Of a DNA stretch of 27,619 nt, positions 11,818 to 21,468 are shown one piece after another. The position numbers and the translations under genes were made by a program. Under the pieces are notes generated by a model, which did not search any database, had not been told where the DNA came from, and saw only the letters and a list, made by a program, of their open reading frames with translations. Source of the DNA: Deltaproteobacteria bacterium (GTDB lineage Bacteria > Campylobacterota_A > Desulfurellia > JAGGSF01); assembly GCA_021159235.1 (NCBI GenBank), contig JAGGSF010000027.1:1-27619 (forward strand). The letters run 5' to 3'. Position 1 is the stretch's first letter. Every line of letters starts with the position of its first letter.

Positions 11818-12272
11818 AAAATGTAGTTATAACGGAAAAGCTGGATAAGCTAATCAGCTGGGGAAGGAGATGGTCTTTTTGGCCTCTTACCTGTGGTTTG
11901 GCTTGCTGTGCTATTGAAATGATGGCTGCTTCAGCTGCGCGTTTCGACTTTGCAAGATTTGGTTCGGAGGTGTTCCGACCATCTCCTCGTCATGCAGATG
12001 TATTTATAGTTGCTGGAACTTTGACCAAGAAGATGGCACCTGTGGTGCGTAAGCTATACGATCAAATGCCGCATCCCAAATGGGTTGTCGCCATGGGTAG
12101 CTGTGCTGAAACAGGAGGGGTGTTTGATACCTACAGTGTAGTTCAAGGTGTGGATACCGTTATACCAGTGGATGTATATGTCCCTGGTTGTGCACCTACA
12201 CCGGAAGCCTTACAGTATGCCTGGATAAAGTTGCAGGATAAGCTGAGAAAGGAAGGGTCGCTTAAGGCTTGA
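11808..12272 (+). CDS. nuoB: NADH-quinone oxidoreductase subunit B
   Basis: 154 residues from the ATG at 11808. This start is chosen over an upstream ATG at 11775 because AAGGAG (11795-11800) lies 7 bases before it and because the sequence from here on is what the family shares. The ligands of cluster N2, the last before quinone, are all present: Cys33 and Cys34 in CGLACC, Cys99 in MGSCAETGG and Cys128 in [11 protein letters not shown]. It sits in the peripheral arm at the junction with the membrane arm. Confidence 0.97.
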   Translation: MGVENVVITEKLDKLISWGRRWSFWPLTCGLACCAIEMMAASAARFDFARFGSEVFRPSPRHADVFIVAGTLTKKMAPVVRKLYDQMPHPKWVVAMGSCAETGGVFDTYSVVQGVDTVIPVDVYVPGCAPTPEALQYAWIKLQDKLRKEGSLKA

Positions 12273-12287
12273 TAGAAGGGGAGGCTT

Positions 12288-13028
12288 ATGAAAAATGATG
12301 AAATTGTTGGTTTGTTGAAGGGAAATTTTGGTGAGGCATTCAGGGGATCAGAAGAGTTAAGCGGTGATCTAACGGTTAAGGTAGATTTAGACAGGTTACA
12401 TGAAGTTTTGCAGTTCCTTCGTTCTCATCCTTCTCTTGAATTTGATTATCTTCCATTTATGACCGCCATTGATTATTCGGTTTATCCAAAACCGAAGACA
12501 AAAGAAATGGAAACTAAATTAAAGGAAGCAAAAGCAAAAGAAGAAAAGATAAAGGAAAATGAAGAAAAACTGAAAGAAGCGAAAGAGGAAGAAGCGGAAA
12601 AGTTGAAAGAAGAAATAGCGAGGTTGAAAGAAGAAGTAGTTAAGGCAAAAGAAGAATCAGAGAAATTGAAAAAAGAGGCAGAAAGGGAAGAAAGAAAGAA
12701 ACGATTTGATATTGTTTATCAATTGCGCTCTACAAAACATCCATATGATATAAGAGTTAAAGCAGAAGTGGGTGAAGAAGATATAGTAGAAAGTGCGACA
12801 GATATATGGAATTCTGCAGGGTGTGATGAATGTGAGATTTATGATATGTTTGGCATTAAATTCAAGAATCATCCTGATTTGCGTAGAATACTTATGCCCG
12901 AAGATTGGGTAGGGCATCCATATAGAAAGGATTATCCGCTTAAGGGAAGAAAAGAGGATGATGAATATTTGGATACACATTTACCAGAAGGTCAGCTTAA
13001 AAGGCCAGAACATACAAGGATGCCTTAA
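12288..13028 (+). CDS. nuoC: NADH-quinone oxidoreductase subunit C with inserted coiled coil
   Basis: 246 residues, longer than most stand-alone NuoC. Residues 1-68 and 139-246 make the normal fold: [31 protein letters not shown] and [18 protein letters not shown] are recognisable. Between them, residues about 69-138 are almost only Lys, Glu, Ala and Leu with heptad-like spacing, a predicted long charged helix or coiled coil. The conserved stretch usually like WHEREVYDMFGI here reads [12 protein letters not shown], so Trp and Arg positions are Cys179 and Cys182. The reading frame is open throughout and the ribosome binding site GGGGAGG is good, so this is a working gene. Confidence 0.93.
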   Translation: MKNDEIVGLLKGNFGEAFRGSEELSGDLTVKVDLDRLHEVLQFLRSHPSLEFDYLPFMTAIDYSVYPKPKTKEMETKLKEAKAKEEKIKENEEKLKEAKEEEAEKLKEEIARLKEEVVKAKEESEKLKKEAEREERKKRFDIVYQLRSTKHPYDIRVKAEVGEEDIVESATDIWNSAGCDECEIYDMFGIKFKNHPDLRRILMPEDWVGHPYRKDYPLKGRKEDDEYLDTHLPEGQLKRPEHTRMP

Positions 13029-13039
13029 GGGGTGCGGGA

Positions 13040-14212
13040 ATGAATAGTGTGGAAGAGACAAGAAGAGTAGAGATAAATATGGGGCCACAGCATCCGTCAA
13101 CACATGGTGTGGGAAGATTTATATTGACATTGAATGGTGAGATAATAGAAGATGTCAAGCCAGTTTGTGGTTATTTGCATAGAGGATTGGAGAAATTAGC
13201 GGAAAACATGACCTATCAACAATTCATGCCCATTGTGGATAGATTGGATTATGTGGCAAGTATGAATAATGATTTGGCTTACTGTTTGGCAGTAGAAAAA
13301 CTGTTAGGAATGGAAGTTCCAGAAAGAGCAGAATATATCAGAGTAATAGTAGCAGAGCTGGGCAGAATTGCTTCTCATCTCATCTGGTTGGGTACGATGG
13401 CACTGGATATTGGCGCATTAACTCCCTTTTTCTATACATTTAGAGACAGAGAAACAATCTATGATATGTTTGAAGAGATATGCGGTGCAAGATTGATGTA
13501 TAACTATGTGAGGATTGGTGGTGTGGCAAAAGACATTACACCTAAGTTCATGGAAATGTTAAAACATTTTTTAGATACATTTCCAAGATTAATGAAGGAA
13601 ACAGATGGTCTTTTGACCAAGAACAGGATATGGATGAGAAGAACAAAGGATGTGGGTGTAATAAGTTACGATGATGCTATAAATTGGGGGCTTTCTGGTC
13701 CCTCTCTGCGTGGTTCTGGTGTTAACTGGGATTTGAGAAAAAACAGACCTTATGGGATTTATCCTTCTCTTGAATTTGATGTACCCTATTTTCCTGAAGG
13801 AGATGTTTATGCCAGATATTTGGTGCGATTAGAAGAAATAAACCAGAGTGTTAGAATATTGAGGCAGTGTGTGGAAAAGATACCAGCTGGTGAATATATG
13901 AATCCAGAATCTCCTTTTGTGCGCCCAATGAAGAAGCCGAAAGAAGGCATAGCCTTGAAAGATTTTGTTTTACAGATTAGAGGAGTAAAAATGCCGGTAG
14001 GTGAGATTTACTTTGGTGCAGAAAATCCAAAGGGTGAATTGGGGTTTTATATAGTGAGTGATGGTGCAGGAAAACCTTATAGAATGAAGATTAGAACACC
14101 TTCTTTTGTTCATGTGTTTGCATTACCAAAAATAGTTAAGGGTGGTTTAGTAGCAGATATAGTATCTGTGATAAGTAGTTTGGATTTTGTTTTTGGTGAG
14201 GTAGATAGGTGA
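13040..14212 (+). CDS. nuoD: NADH-quinone oxidoreductase subunit D
   Basis: 390 residues, full length. The N-terminal loop MGPQHPSTHGV (14-24) lines the quinone site, and the C-terminus ends DFVFGEVDR as in the family. NuoD is descended from the large subunit of NiFe hydrogenases but lacks the metal-binding cysteines. It is separate from nuoC here. In most operons nuoE, F and G follow; here nuoH follows 9 bases later. Confidence 0.97.
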   Translation: MNSVEETRRVEINMGPQHPSTHGVGRFILTLNGEIIEDVKPVCGYLHRGLEKLAENMTYQQFMPIVDRLDYVASMNNDLAYCLAVEKLLGMEVPERAEYIRVIVAELGRIASHLIWLGTMALDIGALTPFFYTFRDRETIYDMFEEICGARLMYNYVRIGGVAKDITPKFMEMLKHFLDTFPRLMKETDGLLTKNRIWMRRTKDVGVISYDDAINWGLSGPSLRGSGVNWDLRKNRPYGIYPSLEFDVPYFPEGDVYARYLVRLEEINQSVRILRQCVEKIPAGEYMNPESPFVRPMKKPKEGIALKDFVLQIRGVKMPVGEIYFGAENPKGELGFYIVSDGAGKPYRMKIRTPSFVHVFALPKIVKGGLVADIVSVISSLDFVFGEVDR

Positions 14213-14221
14213 GGTGAAATT

Positions 14222-15244
14222 ATGGCAATGCATGTGCTTACCGGTGTAATAAAATTTATTGTTGCTTTTGCTGTGCTGGGGATTTATGCGTTGGTTATGC
14301 TTTGGTTTGAGCGTAAGGCATTGGGATTTTTTCAAATAAGAATAGGCCCGAAGCTCGTATCATCTGGCCTTGAAGGATTGCTTCAACCAGTTGCAGATAT
14401 GTTGAAGAGTTTGTGGAAAGAGGACATTGTTCCCCATCGAGCGGACAAACTGGTCTTCTGGGTTGCACCTGTTATTGGTGGTATGTTTCCATTTGCGGCG
14501 GCGTTGGCCATGCCATTTGGTCCTCCTATAAAGATTGGTGGTAGTTACTTTTATCTCTCGATTGTTCATGTAAATGTGGGCATCCTTTATATTCTCGCGG
14601 CATTAGGGCTTACTTCTTACAGTATTTTGTCTGCAGGTATTGCTGCTGGCGGGAATAAATACTCGTTGATAGGTGCTCAGAGAGAAGTGGCACAAATGGT
14701 TAGTTATGAAGTGGTTATGGCTTTGGCATTGCTCAATCCTATTTTAATGGCCCGTTCGCTGGATCTTTATGAAATCGTAGCTGCGCAATCTCACCATTTG
14801 TGGTTTGTTTTCTATCAGCCTGTGGCTTTCGTTGTATTTTTGATCTGTATGTTTGCAACAGCGGCAATTGTTCCCTTTGACCTTCCGGAAGCAGAACAGG
14901 AACTGGTGGCAGGATACAATACGGAGTATTCCGCAATGAAGATGGCCATGTTTCCCTTTGGTCAGTTTATAACGGTGCTCGTTATGTCTTCATTGATGGT
15001 AATCTTCTTTTTAGGAGGTTGGACAGGGCCTTATTGGGATGGCCATCCCTGGATACTGGGCTTCATATGGTATTGGGTAAAGGTTCTGTTTTTTGTATTT
15101 TTATTTATCTGGTCCTGGGGTACATTTCCGCGTTATCGTTATGATCAGTTGATGAATATGTGCTGGAAAATCCTGCTTCCGATATCTGTGTTAAATGTTT
15201 TGTGGACAGGTTTTGCGTTGATTGTGCATTTACCGATGATTTAA
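14222..15244 (+). CDS. nuoH: NADH-quinone oxidoreductase subunit H
   Basis: 340 residues with about eight membrane segments. The conserved cytoplasmic loop appears as IGPKLVSSGLEGLLQPVAD with LKSLWKED after it, and the acidic loop as PFDLPEAEQELVAGYNTEYS. NuoH contacts NuoB and NuoD and links quinone reduction to proton movement. It has the ribosome binding site GAGGTGA. Confidence 0.97.
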   Translation: MAMHVLTGVIKFIVAFAVLGIYALVMLWFERKALGFFQIRIGPKLVSSGLEGLLQPVADMLKSLWKEDIVPHRADKLVFWVAPVIGGMFPFAAALAMPFGPPIKIGGSYFYLSIVHVNVGILYILAALGLTSYSILSAGIAAGGNKYSLIGAQREVAQMVSYEVVMALALLNPILMARSLDLYEIVAAQSHHLWFVFYQPVAFVVFLICMFATAAIVPFDLPEAEQELVAGYNTEYSAMKMAMFPFGQFITVLVMSSLMVIFFLGGWTGPYWDGHPWILGFIWYWVKVLFFVFLFIWSWGTFPRYRYDQLMNMCWKILLPISVLNVLWTGFALIVHLPMI

Positions 15245-15253
15245 GGAGTAAGG

Positions 15254-15700
15254 ATGATGATGAAAGAACATATACTGTTTGCAGATTTGATTAAAGGTCT
15301 TTCTATAACGATTAAGAAGTTCTTCGGACCCAGTGTTACACTGCATTATCCTATTGAAAGAAGGGAAACTCCAGAGAGGATGAGATTCTTGCATAAGCTT
15401 GTTCTGAATTCTGCAGGTAGACCTAAGTGTATAGCTTGTGGATTTTGTGAGAGAATCTGTCCACCAAAGTGCATAAAGATAACGCGTGGAAAGCGTGAAG
15501 ACGGGAAAATAGGTCTTACAGGATATGAGCTTGATATAGGTAGGTGTATATTCTGTGGATTGTGTGTGGAGGTGTGCCCGGAAGAGGCTATCAGTATGAC
15601 AGATATTTACGAATTGGCAACATATAATAGGGCAGAGGCGGTTTATACAATGGACAGATTGGTGAGAGATGTCCCGGAAAAGAGAGAGGAAGAGGGGTAA
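15254..15700 (+). CDS. nuoI: NADH-quinone oxidoreductase subunit I (2x[4Fe-4S])
   Basis: 148 residues. The two clusters N6a and N6b are bound by Cys59, 62, 65, 69 (CIACGFCERICP) and Cys98, 101, 104, 108 (CIFCGLCVEVCP). Three ATGs stand in a row at 15254, 15257 and 15260; the first is taken, 5 bases from AAGGAG, but the second is equally possible. NuoI carries electrons toward NuoB and would be the entry point for any alternative electron donor in a complex without NuoEFG. Confidence 0.97.
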   Translation: MMMKEHILFADLIKGLSITIKKFFGPSVTLHYPIERRETPERMRFLHKLVLNSAGRPKCIACGFCERICPPKCIKITRGKREDGKIGLTGYELDIGRCIFCGLCVEVCPEEAISMTDIYELATYNRAEAVYTMDRLVRDVPEKREEEG

Positions 15701-15706
15701 TATAAA

Positions 15707-16219
15707 ATGACTGGTATTGAAGCGTGTGTTTTTGCTATCGTATCTTTGATGGCTATTGTGGGAGCATTAGGTGTGGTTTTTTGCAGGAATCCCTATCATA
15801 GTGCTCTGTGGATGGTTTTTTCCTTTGTCGGCATTGCCGGTTTATTTGCTCTTCTGCAAGCTTATTTTCTCACTGCTTTACAAATTATTGTTTATGCCGG
15901 TGCTATTGTGGTTATGATTGCCTTTGTAATGATGACCATAGATTTTAGAAAGGTGAGGGGGTTGAGTAAGTTTGTCCCTCAATGGCTGTGGGGTCTTATT
16001 ATTTCATTTGGTATTTTGATAGATCTGTTTATTCTTACATCTAAAATGAAGATTGATGTTTCTCAAGCAGGTAAGAATTTGGCAATAGCAGGAAGCAACA
16101 CGAAAGCATTGGGAATGGAGTTGTTTACCAGTTATCTCTTTCCATTTGAGATGGTAGCTGTAATTTTGCTGGTTGCCTTGATTGGTGTTGTTGTTTTGAC
16201 AAAAAGAGGAATAAAGTGA
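15707..16219 (+). CDS. nuoJ: NADH-quinone oxidoreductase subunit J
   Basis: 170 residues, five hydrophobic segments. The third has IVYAGAIVVMIAFVMM, which matches the conserved pi-bulge helix of NuoJ. It lies between nuoI and nuoK as usual, 6 bases from each. Confidence 0.95.
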   Translation: MTGIEACVFAIVSLMAIVGALGVVFCRNPYHSALWMVFSFVGIAGLFALLQAYFLTALQIIVYAGAIVVMIAFVMMTIDFRKVRGLSKFVPQWLWGLIISFGILIDLFILTSKMKIDVSQAGKNLAIAGSNTKALGMELFTSYLFPFEMVAVILLVALIGVVVLTKRGIK

Positions 16220-16225
16220 GGTAGA

Positions 16226-16531
16226 ATGATGCAGTATTATGTTCCCTTTTTGATGGTGGCTTTCATCCTCTTTGCTGTTGGTGCAATAGGTGTTTTGGTA
16301 AGAAGGAATTTCTTCGTTGTGCTTATGTCATTGGAGATAATGATTAATTCCGCAGGTCTGGTGTTTGTTATACTCTCTTATTTCTCAGGAACTATTTCCG
16401 GGCAGGTGTTTTTTATATTTGTAGCTGCTGTTGCTGCATCGGAAACGGCTGTAGGCTTGGCGATAGCGGTTTTGATGTACAGGGTAAGGCATACGGTGGA
16501 TGTAACTGAATTTAGTATAATGAAACGCTAA
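16226..16531 (+). CDS. nuoK: NADH-quinone oxidoreductase subunit K
   Basis: 101 residues with three membrane helices. The conserved glutamates in the membrane are seen in MSLEIMINSA and AAVAASETAVGLAI. Two ATGs are adjacent; the second at 16229 is 6 bases from GAGGT and may be the true start. Confidence 0.95.
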   Translation: MMQYYVPFLMVAFILFAVGAIGVLVRRNFFVVLMSLEIMINSAGLVFVILSYFSGTISGQVFFIFVAAVAASETAVGLAIAVLMYRVRHTVDVTEFSIMKR

Positions 16532-16543
16532 GAGGGGAAGCTT

Positions 16544-18427
16544 ATGGAATGGTTATTGCTTTTATGTGTACTTTCTCCGGCAGTAGGTTGTATTATTAAT
16601 GGCCTTTTTGGTAGATGGACCTATAGGGCTGCTGGTGTTATTGGTTCTACCTTTCTGGGTATATCTTTTGCCCTTGCTATTCCACTGATTATCTATGCCA
16701 TTCAGGGTCACATTATAGATTACGATTATTATCACTGGATCATATCTGGAAAGCTTGATGTGCCCTTTGGCCTGCGCTTAGACAGTTTATCGGCCATGAT
16801 GCTGGGTGTCGTGACCTTTGTGAGTTTTATGATTCATATATATTCTATCGGATATATGGGTGGTCATAAGGGATATGCCAGATTCTTTGCCTATCTCAAC
16901 CTCTTTGTCTTTGCAATGTTGCTCTTATGTATGGGCAACAATTACTTGACCTTATTCATAGGTTGGGAAGGTGTGGGTTTCTGTTCTTATATTTTAATTG
17001 GTTACTACTATGAGAAGAAAACAGCGGCGGATGCAGGCAGAAAAGCATTTGTTACAACCAGGATAGGTGATGTTGGCTTTACCATTGGTATACTTTTTAT
17101 CATTTTGTATTTCGGTTCTGTAAAATTTACGGATATCTTTCCTCAGGCTCATATACTCCCTCCAATGATAGCAACGATTATTACATTGGCTTTGTTCTTT
17201 GGTGCAACGGGGAAATCTGCACAGTTTCCGCTGTATGTGTGGTTGCCGGATGCAATGGAAGGTCCTACACCTGTTTCTGCATTGATTCATGCTGCAACCA
17301 TGGTTACAGCAGGTGTATATATGGTTGCTCGTTCAGCCCCGTTGTATGCATTGTCTCCGACGGGTAGTTTGGTGGTGGCAAGTATAGGAGCGTTTACAGC
17401 TTTCTTTGCAGCTACGATGGCTTTGACCCACTTCGATTTGAAGCGTATTCTGGCTTATTCTACCATCAGTCAGATAGGATATATGATGATTGGTGTGGGT
17501 GTGGGCGCTTACTGGACGGGCATGTTTCATTTGATGACACATGCTTTCTTTAAAGCCCTCTTGTTTCTTTCCGCAGGTGCTGTTATGCATGCTATGCATG
17601 GAATACTGGATATGAGATTGATGGGAGGATTGAGACACAAGATGCCTCAGACATGTGCTGTTATGATTATTGCCTCGTTGGCTATAGCCGGGATTCCACC
17701 GTTATCTGGTTTCTTTAGCAAGGATCATATATTGGGAGAAGCATTGATGTTGGGTCATCCCATCATTTGGATGGTAGGAGTGATTACAGCATTTATGACG
17801 GCGTATTACATGTTTAGAATGGTGTTTTTTACCTTCTTTGGAGAATCCAGGGTGCCGGAGGGGTTACATCCTCATGAAGCGCCAAATGTCATGCTGGTGC
17901 CATTATGGGTGCTTGCTGTGGGTTCTATTGTAGTGGGTGCAATTTTTGGAATAAAGATGCACGGTCATATACCAATAGAGCATTTCATTTCTCTTACTTC
18001 ACCAGTTGCATTCCCGAAGGTGTATGAGGTAAATGAAAGCTTGCTTATAATTATCTCCATTGTAGCTGGTGTTCTGGGCATTGCTGTAGCCTGGTTATCT
18101 TATATTCCTAAATGGGCACCTAAGTGGCGTTCTTGGTTTGTTCGTACTTTCCATCCTCTGTATAGATGTTGTTTTAATCTGTGGTGGGTGGATGAGGTAT
18201 ACAACTGTTTGTTCTGTCGTCCATTCTGGCATGTTTCGGAGAGGTTTTTATGGAAGGTTGTGGATGACAAACTCATCGATGCTGGAGTGGATGATGTAGG
18301 TCGGATTGCAGGTCTGGCGGGAAAGGCTGTTAGAATACTTCAAACCGGGTTTATAAATAACTATGCTTACTGGGTTTCTGCAGGGGCGTTGATTGTTTGT
18401 GGCTGGTATTTATTGAAGATTATGTGA
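16544..18427 (+). CDS. nuoL: NADH-quinone oxidoreductase subunit L
   Basis: 627 residues, an antiporter-like proton channel subunit with about 16 membrane helices. Typical segments are NLFVFAMLLLCMGNNYLTLF, GWEGVGFCSYILIG and KSAQFPLYVWLPDAMEGPTP with SALIHAATMVTAGVYM. The C-terminal part carries the long lateral helix of NuoL and a last membrane anchor. It has the ribosome binding site AGAGGGGAAG. Confidence 0.97.
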   Translation: MEWLLLLCVLSPAVGCIINGLFGRWTYRAAGVIGSTFLGISFALAIPLIIYAIQGHIIDYDYYHWIISGKLDVPFGLRLDSLSAMMLGVVTFVSFMIHIYSIGYMGGHKGYARFFAYLNLFVFAMLLLCMGNNYLTLFIGWEGVGFCSYILIGYYYEKKTAADAGRKAFVTTRIGDVGFTIGILFIILYFGSVKFTDIFPQAHILPPMIATIITLALFFGATGKSAQFPLYVWLPDAMEGPTPVSALIHAATMVTAGVYMVARSAPLYALSPTGSLVVASIGAFTAFFAATMALTHFDLKRILAYSTISQIGYMMIGVGVGAYWTGMFHLMTHAFFKALLFLSAGAVMHAMHGILDMRLMGGLRHKMPQTCAVMIIASLAIAGIPPLSGFFSKDHILGEALMLGHPIIWMVGVITAFMTAYYMFRMVFFTFFGESRVPEGLHPHEAPNVMLVPLWVLAVGSIVVGAIFGIKMHGHIPIEHFISLTSPVAFPKVYEVNESLLIIISIVAGVLGIAVAWLSYIPKWAPKWRSWFVRTFHPLYRCCFNLWWVDEVYNCLFCRPFWHVSERFLWKVVDDKLIDAGVDDVGRIAGLAGKAVRILQTGFINNYAYWVSAGALIVCGWYLLKIM

Positions 18428-18440
18428 TTAGGAGATAGGT

Positions 18441-20018
18441 ATGAATCAGTTGCATTTTCCCATTCTCTCATTTATAACATTTTGGCCGCTGTTGGGCGTA
18501 TTTATTCTTCTGTTCATAAACAGGAAGAATGAAACGGCGATAAGAATTGTTACCTTCGTTTTCATGTTGATAGATTTTCTCGTTTCCACCCTTCTCTATT
18601 TCTATTTTGATCCTACCACCTGGCAACCACAGTTTGTAGATAAGATTCCCTGGATCAGCAGTCTGGGAATGAACTATTATCTGGGAATAGATGGGTTGAG
18701 TTTGTTCCTGGTTATTCTTACTACCTTTTTGAGTGTCGTTGGCCAGTTTTCTACCTGGAGTGCAATAAAGGAGAAGGTTAAAGAATTCAACATCGTTTTT
18801 CTCCTCTTGCTCACCGGTATGCTGGGTGTATTTGAATCGTTGGATGCGTTTCTGTTTTATGTGTTCTGGGAATTTGAGCTTATTCCCATGTATCTTATGA
18901 TTGGTATATGGGGTGGACCGCATCGTGTTTTTGCCACTATGAAATTCTTCTTATATACATTTGCTGGTTCTGTATTTATGTTAGTGGCTATCATGGCTAC
19001 CTATTTCCTGTTTCACCATTATACGGGCACATATACATTTGATATGTTTCAACTTGCCTCTCATCCTCTTCCCCATCATCTACAATTCTGGTTGTTTTTG
19101 GCTTTCTTCCTGGCCTTTGCCATTAAGGTGCCCATGTTTCCGTTCCATACCTGGTTGCCGTGGGCACATGTGGAAGCACCGACTGCAGGTAGCGTGCTCT
19201 TAGCCGGGGTTCTGCTGAAGATGGGAACTTATGGTTTCTTGAGATTCAATCTACCCATGTTTCCCAGCATGACCCATGCTCTGGGCATACTGGTTATTGT
19301 TCTTGCCATTACAGGGATTTTCTACGGTGCAGTGGTGGCTATGGTGCAACCTGACTGGAAGAAGCTTGTTGCTTATTCCAGTGTAAGCCACTTGGGTTAT
19401 GCCATGCTGGGTATGTTTGCCTTAAATAGCCAGGGAATGGAAGGCTCCATTATGGAAATGATCAATCATGGCGTATCAACCGGGGCATTGTTCCTTATGG
19501 TGGGCATACTTTATGAGAGAAGGCATACCAGACTGTTTTCAGAATATGGAGGGATAGCCGCTATTATGCCCCGGTATGCAGTGTTGGCTGGTGTTGTTAC
19601 CCTTTCTTCACTGGGTCTTCCTGGTACAAATGGATTTATCAGTGAATTTCTCTGTTTAATAGGTGCATTTAAAGCCAACATCTGGTATGGAATAGTGGTG
19701 GCAGGAGGCGCTGTTGTAAGCGCAGTTTATCTTTTGATGATGTTCCAGAAGGTATTCTATGTGAAGACCAGGAATGTTAAGAATCTGGGATTGAAGGATT
19801 TGGATTTGAGAGAAACCGTTTATATGGGTATATGTGTGCTGGGTATCTTATGGATAGGTCTTTATCCCAATCCTCTCCTTTCCAGGATGCATGTGTCTGT
19901 GGAACACCTGTTGCAACATGTAAATAGCTATTCTAAACAGATTACAATAAATGTAGACAAGAATCTTACCTGTAATAAATTAGCGAAGATAAATGTGATA
20001 AGTAGGGGTGGGTTATGA
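18441..20018 (+). CDS. nuoM: NADH-quinone oxidoreductase subunit M
   Basis: 525 residues, antiporter-like subunit. Conserved parts are FYVFWEFELIPMYLMIGIWG and KVPMFPFHTWLPWAHVEAPT, with the expected membrane lysine and glutamate. The last 30 residues after the final helix are hydrophilic and longer than I would expect. The stop overlaps nuoN by 4 bases (ATGA). Confidence 0.96.
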   Translation: MNQLHFPILSFITFWPLLGVFILLFINRKNETAIRIVTFVFMLIDFLVSTLLYFYFDPTTWQPQFVDKIPWISSLGMNYYLGIDGLSLFLVILTTFLSVVGQFSTWSAIKEKVKEFNIVFLLLLTGMLGVFESLDAFLFYVFWEFELIPMYLMIGIWGGPHRVFATMKFFLYTFAGSVFMLVAIMATYFLFHHYTGTYTFDMFQLASHPLPHHLQFWLFLAFFLAFAIKVPMFPFHTWLPWAHVEAPTAGSVLLAGVLLKMGTYGFLRFNLPMFPSMTHALGILVIVLAITGIFYGAVVAMVQPDWKKLVAYSSVSHLGYAMLGMFALNSQGMEGSIMEMINHGVSTGALFLMVGILYERRHTRLFSEYGGIAAIMPRYAVLAGVVTLSSLGLPGTNGFISEFLCLIGAFKANIWYGIVVAGGAVVSAVYLLMMFQKVFYVKTRNVKNLGLKDLDLRETVYMGICVLGILWIGLYPNPLLSRMHVSVEHLLQHVNSYSKQITINVDKNLTCNKLAKINVISRGGL

Positions 20019-21460
20019 TTTCTTATAGTTTAGCAGATTTTAAGCCGATTGTTCCGGAGCTTGTGCTTCTTTTCTTTACATTTCTTATCCTGTTTGTTGA
20101 TTTTGCTATACCGAAAGCAAAAAAGAAGATAAATGGTTTTATTGCTTTGATTGGCGTTGTAATTACCTTTGTTGTTGTTCTTTCTCTGTATGGTTCAAGC
20201 TGGACGGGATTTAACGACATGATCGTGTTTGATAAAGCATCCGGTTTTGTAAATGTTGTTCTTTTGCTTACTGCTTTTGTTGCTATTTTGATGTCCCTTG
20301 ATTTTATTAAAAGGGAAGAGATAAATTTTGGCGAATACTATGAGATATTGCTCTTTTCGCTTGTTGCCATGCAGGTGTTTGGTTCCACCTATAATCTTAT
20401 CGTGATGTTTTTGGCGGTAGAGACACTGTCTATTGCCATGTATATTCTCACTGCAATAAAGAGAAATGGTTTAAGGTCTACGGAAGCGGCTATGAAATAC
20501 TTTATTCTGGGTTCGTTTGCTTCTTCATTCCTCATTTTAGGTATTGCGCTCATCTATGGTTTGTTCGGTACGGTGGACCTTCTAAGGACAAAAGAGCTGT
20601 TGACAGGAGCAGACACTCTCCATACCTGGATAGCAATTGTTTCTTTTGTCCTTATCCTTGTGGGATTTGGTTTTAAGATTGCCGCCTTTCCGTTCCATGC
20701 CTGGACACCCGATGTTTACGAAGGAGCGATTACCCCCATCTCTGCTTTTATGTCTATTGCTCCTAAGGCAGCCAGTTTTATGGCTTTGATGAGGTTGCTC
20801 GTGGTGGGAATGTTCCCCATCCAGGTAGAGTGGACAAAGCTTTTGTGGGTTATTGCTGTCTTTACGATGTTCTTTGGTAACCTCGTTGCATTGTGGCAGA
20901 AGGACTTAAAGAGACTTTTAGGATATTCGAGTATTGCACATGCCGGCTATATGCTGGTGGGCATCACCGCGGCAAACAGTTTGGGATATGGTGCAGTCTT
21001 GTTTTATCTGTTTGGTTATATATTCATGAATTTGGGTGCTTTTTCTGTTGCCGAATACATCAGTAAAAAGGATGTAGAAGGCTGTCTCATAGATGATTTG
21101 AGAGGTATGGGATATAAGTATCCTTTAACAGGAGCGGCTATGCTCATCTTCATGTTTTCCTTAGCCGGTGTTCCTCCCACGGTAGGATTTGTAGGAAAAT
21201 ACTATCTGTTTTCAGCAGCAGTGAAATCACACTTGTATTGGCTTGCTGTTTTAGGTGTGATAAATAGCGCAATCTCTGCATATTTTTATCTGAATATTAT
21301 AGTTACAATGTACATGAAAGGCGGGGCAAAAGAAGAGGTTGTTTCTTTTCCCTCTCCGTATCTGAGAGCGGCCATTGCAATCGGAGCTGTAGGTACAATT
21401 TTGTTTGGTGTTGCTCCAGGTTCTGTCTTGAATGCGGCCCTTTCTTCAATAGTGTTCTAA
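20015..21460 (+). CDS. nuoN: NADH-quinone oxidoreductase subunit N
   Basis: 481 residues, third antiporter-like subunit. It has KIAAFPFHAWTPDVYEGAIT, the signature of NuoN, and GYSSIAHAGYMLVG. It closes the operon; the convergent gene ends only 8 bases away and no hairpin terminator fits in that space. Confidence 0.96.
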   Translation: MISYSLADFKPIVPELVLLFFTFLILFVDFAIPKAKKKINGFIALIGVVITFVVVLSLYGSSWTGFNDMIVFDKASGFVNVVLLLTAFVAILMSLDFIKREEINFGEYYEILLFSLVAMQVFGSTYNLIVMFLAVETLSIAMYILTAIKRNGLRSTEAAMKYFILGSFASSFLILGIALIYGLFGTVDLLRTKELLTGADTLHTWIAIVSFVLILVGFGFKIAAFPFHAWTPDVYEGAITPISAFMSIAPKAASFMALMRLLVVGMFPIQVEWTKLLWVIAVFTMFFGNLVALWQKDLKRLLGYSSIAHAGYMLVGITAANSLGYGAVLFYLFGYIFMNLGAFSVAEYISKKDVEGCLIDDLRGMGYKYPLTGAAMLIFMFSLAGVPPTVGFVGKYYLFSAAVKSHLYWLAVLGVINSAISAYFYLNIIVTMYMKGGAKEEVVSFPSPYLRAAIAIGAVGTILFGVAPGSVLNAALSSIVF

Positions 21461-21468
21461 GGGTTTGT

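Noticed and set aside
12657-12980. Minus-strand frame opposite nuoC
   Set aside because: It comes from the purine-rich nuoC insert and its flank; it has no ribosome binding site or family likeness.
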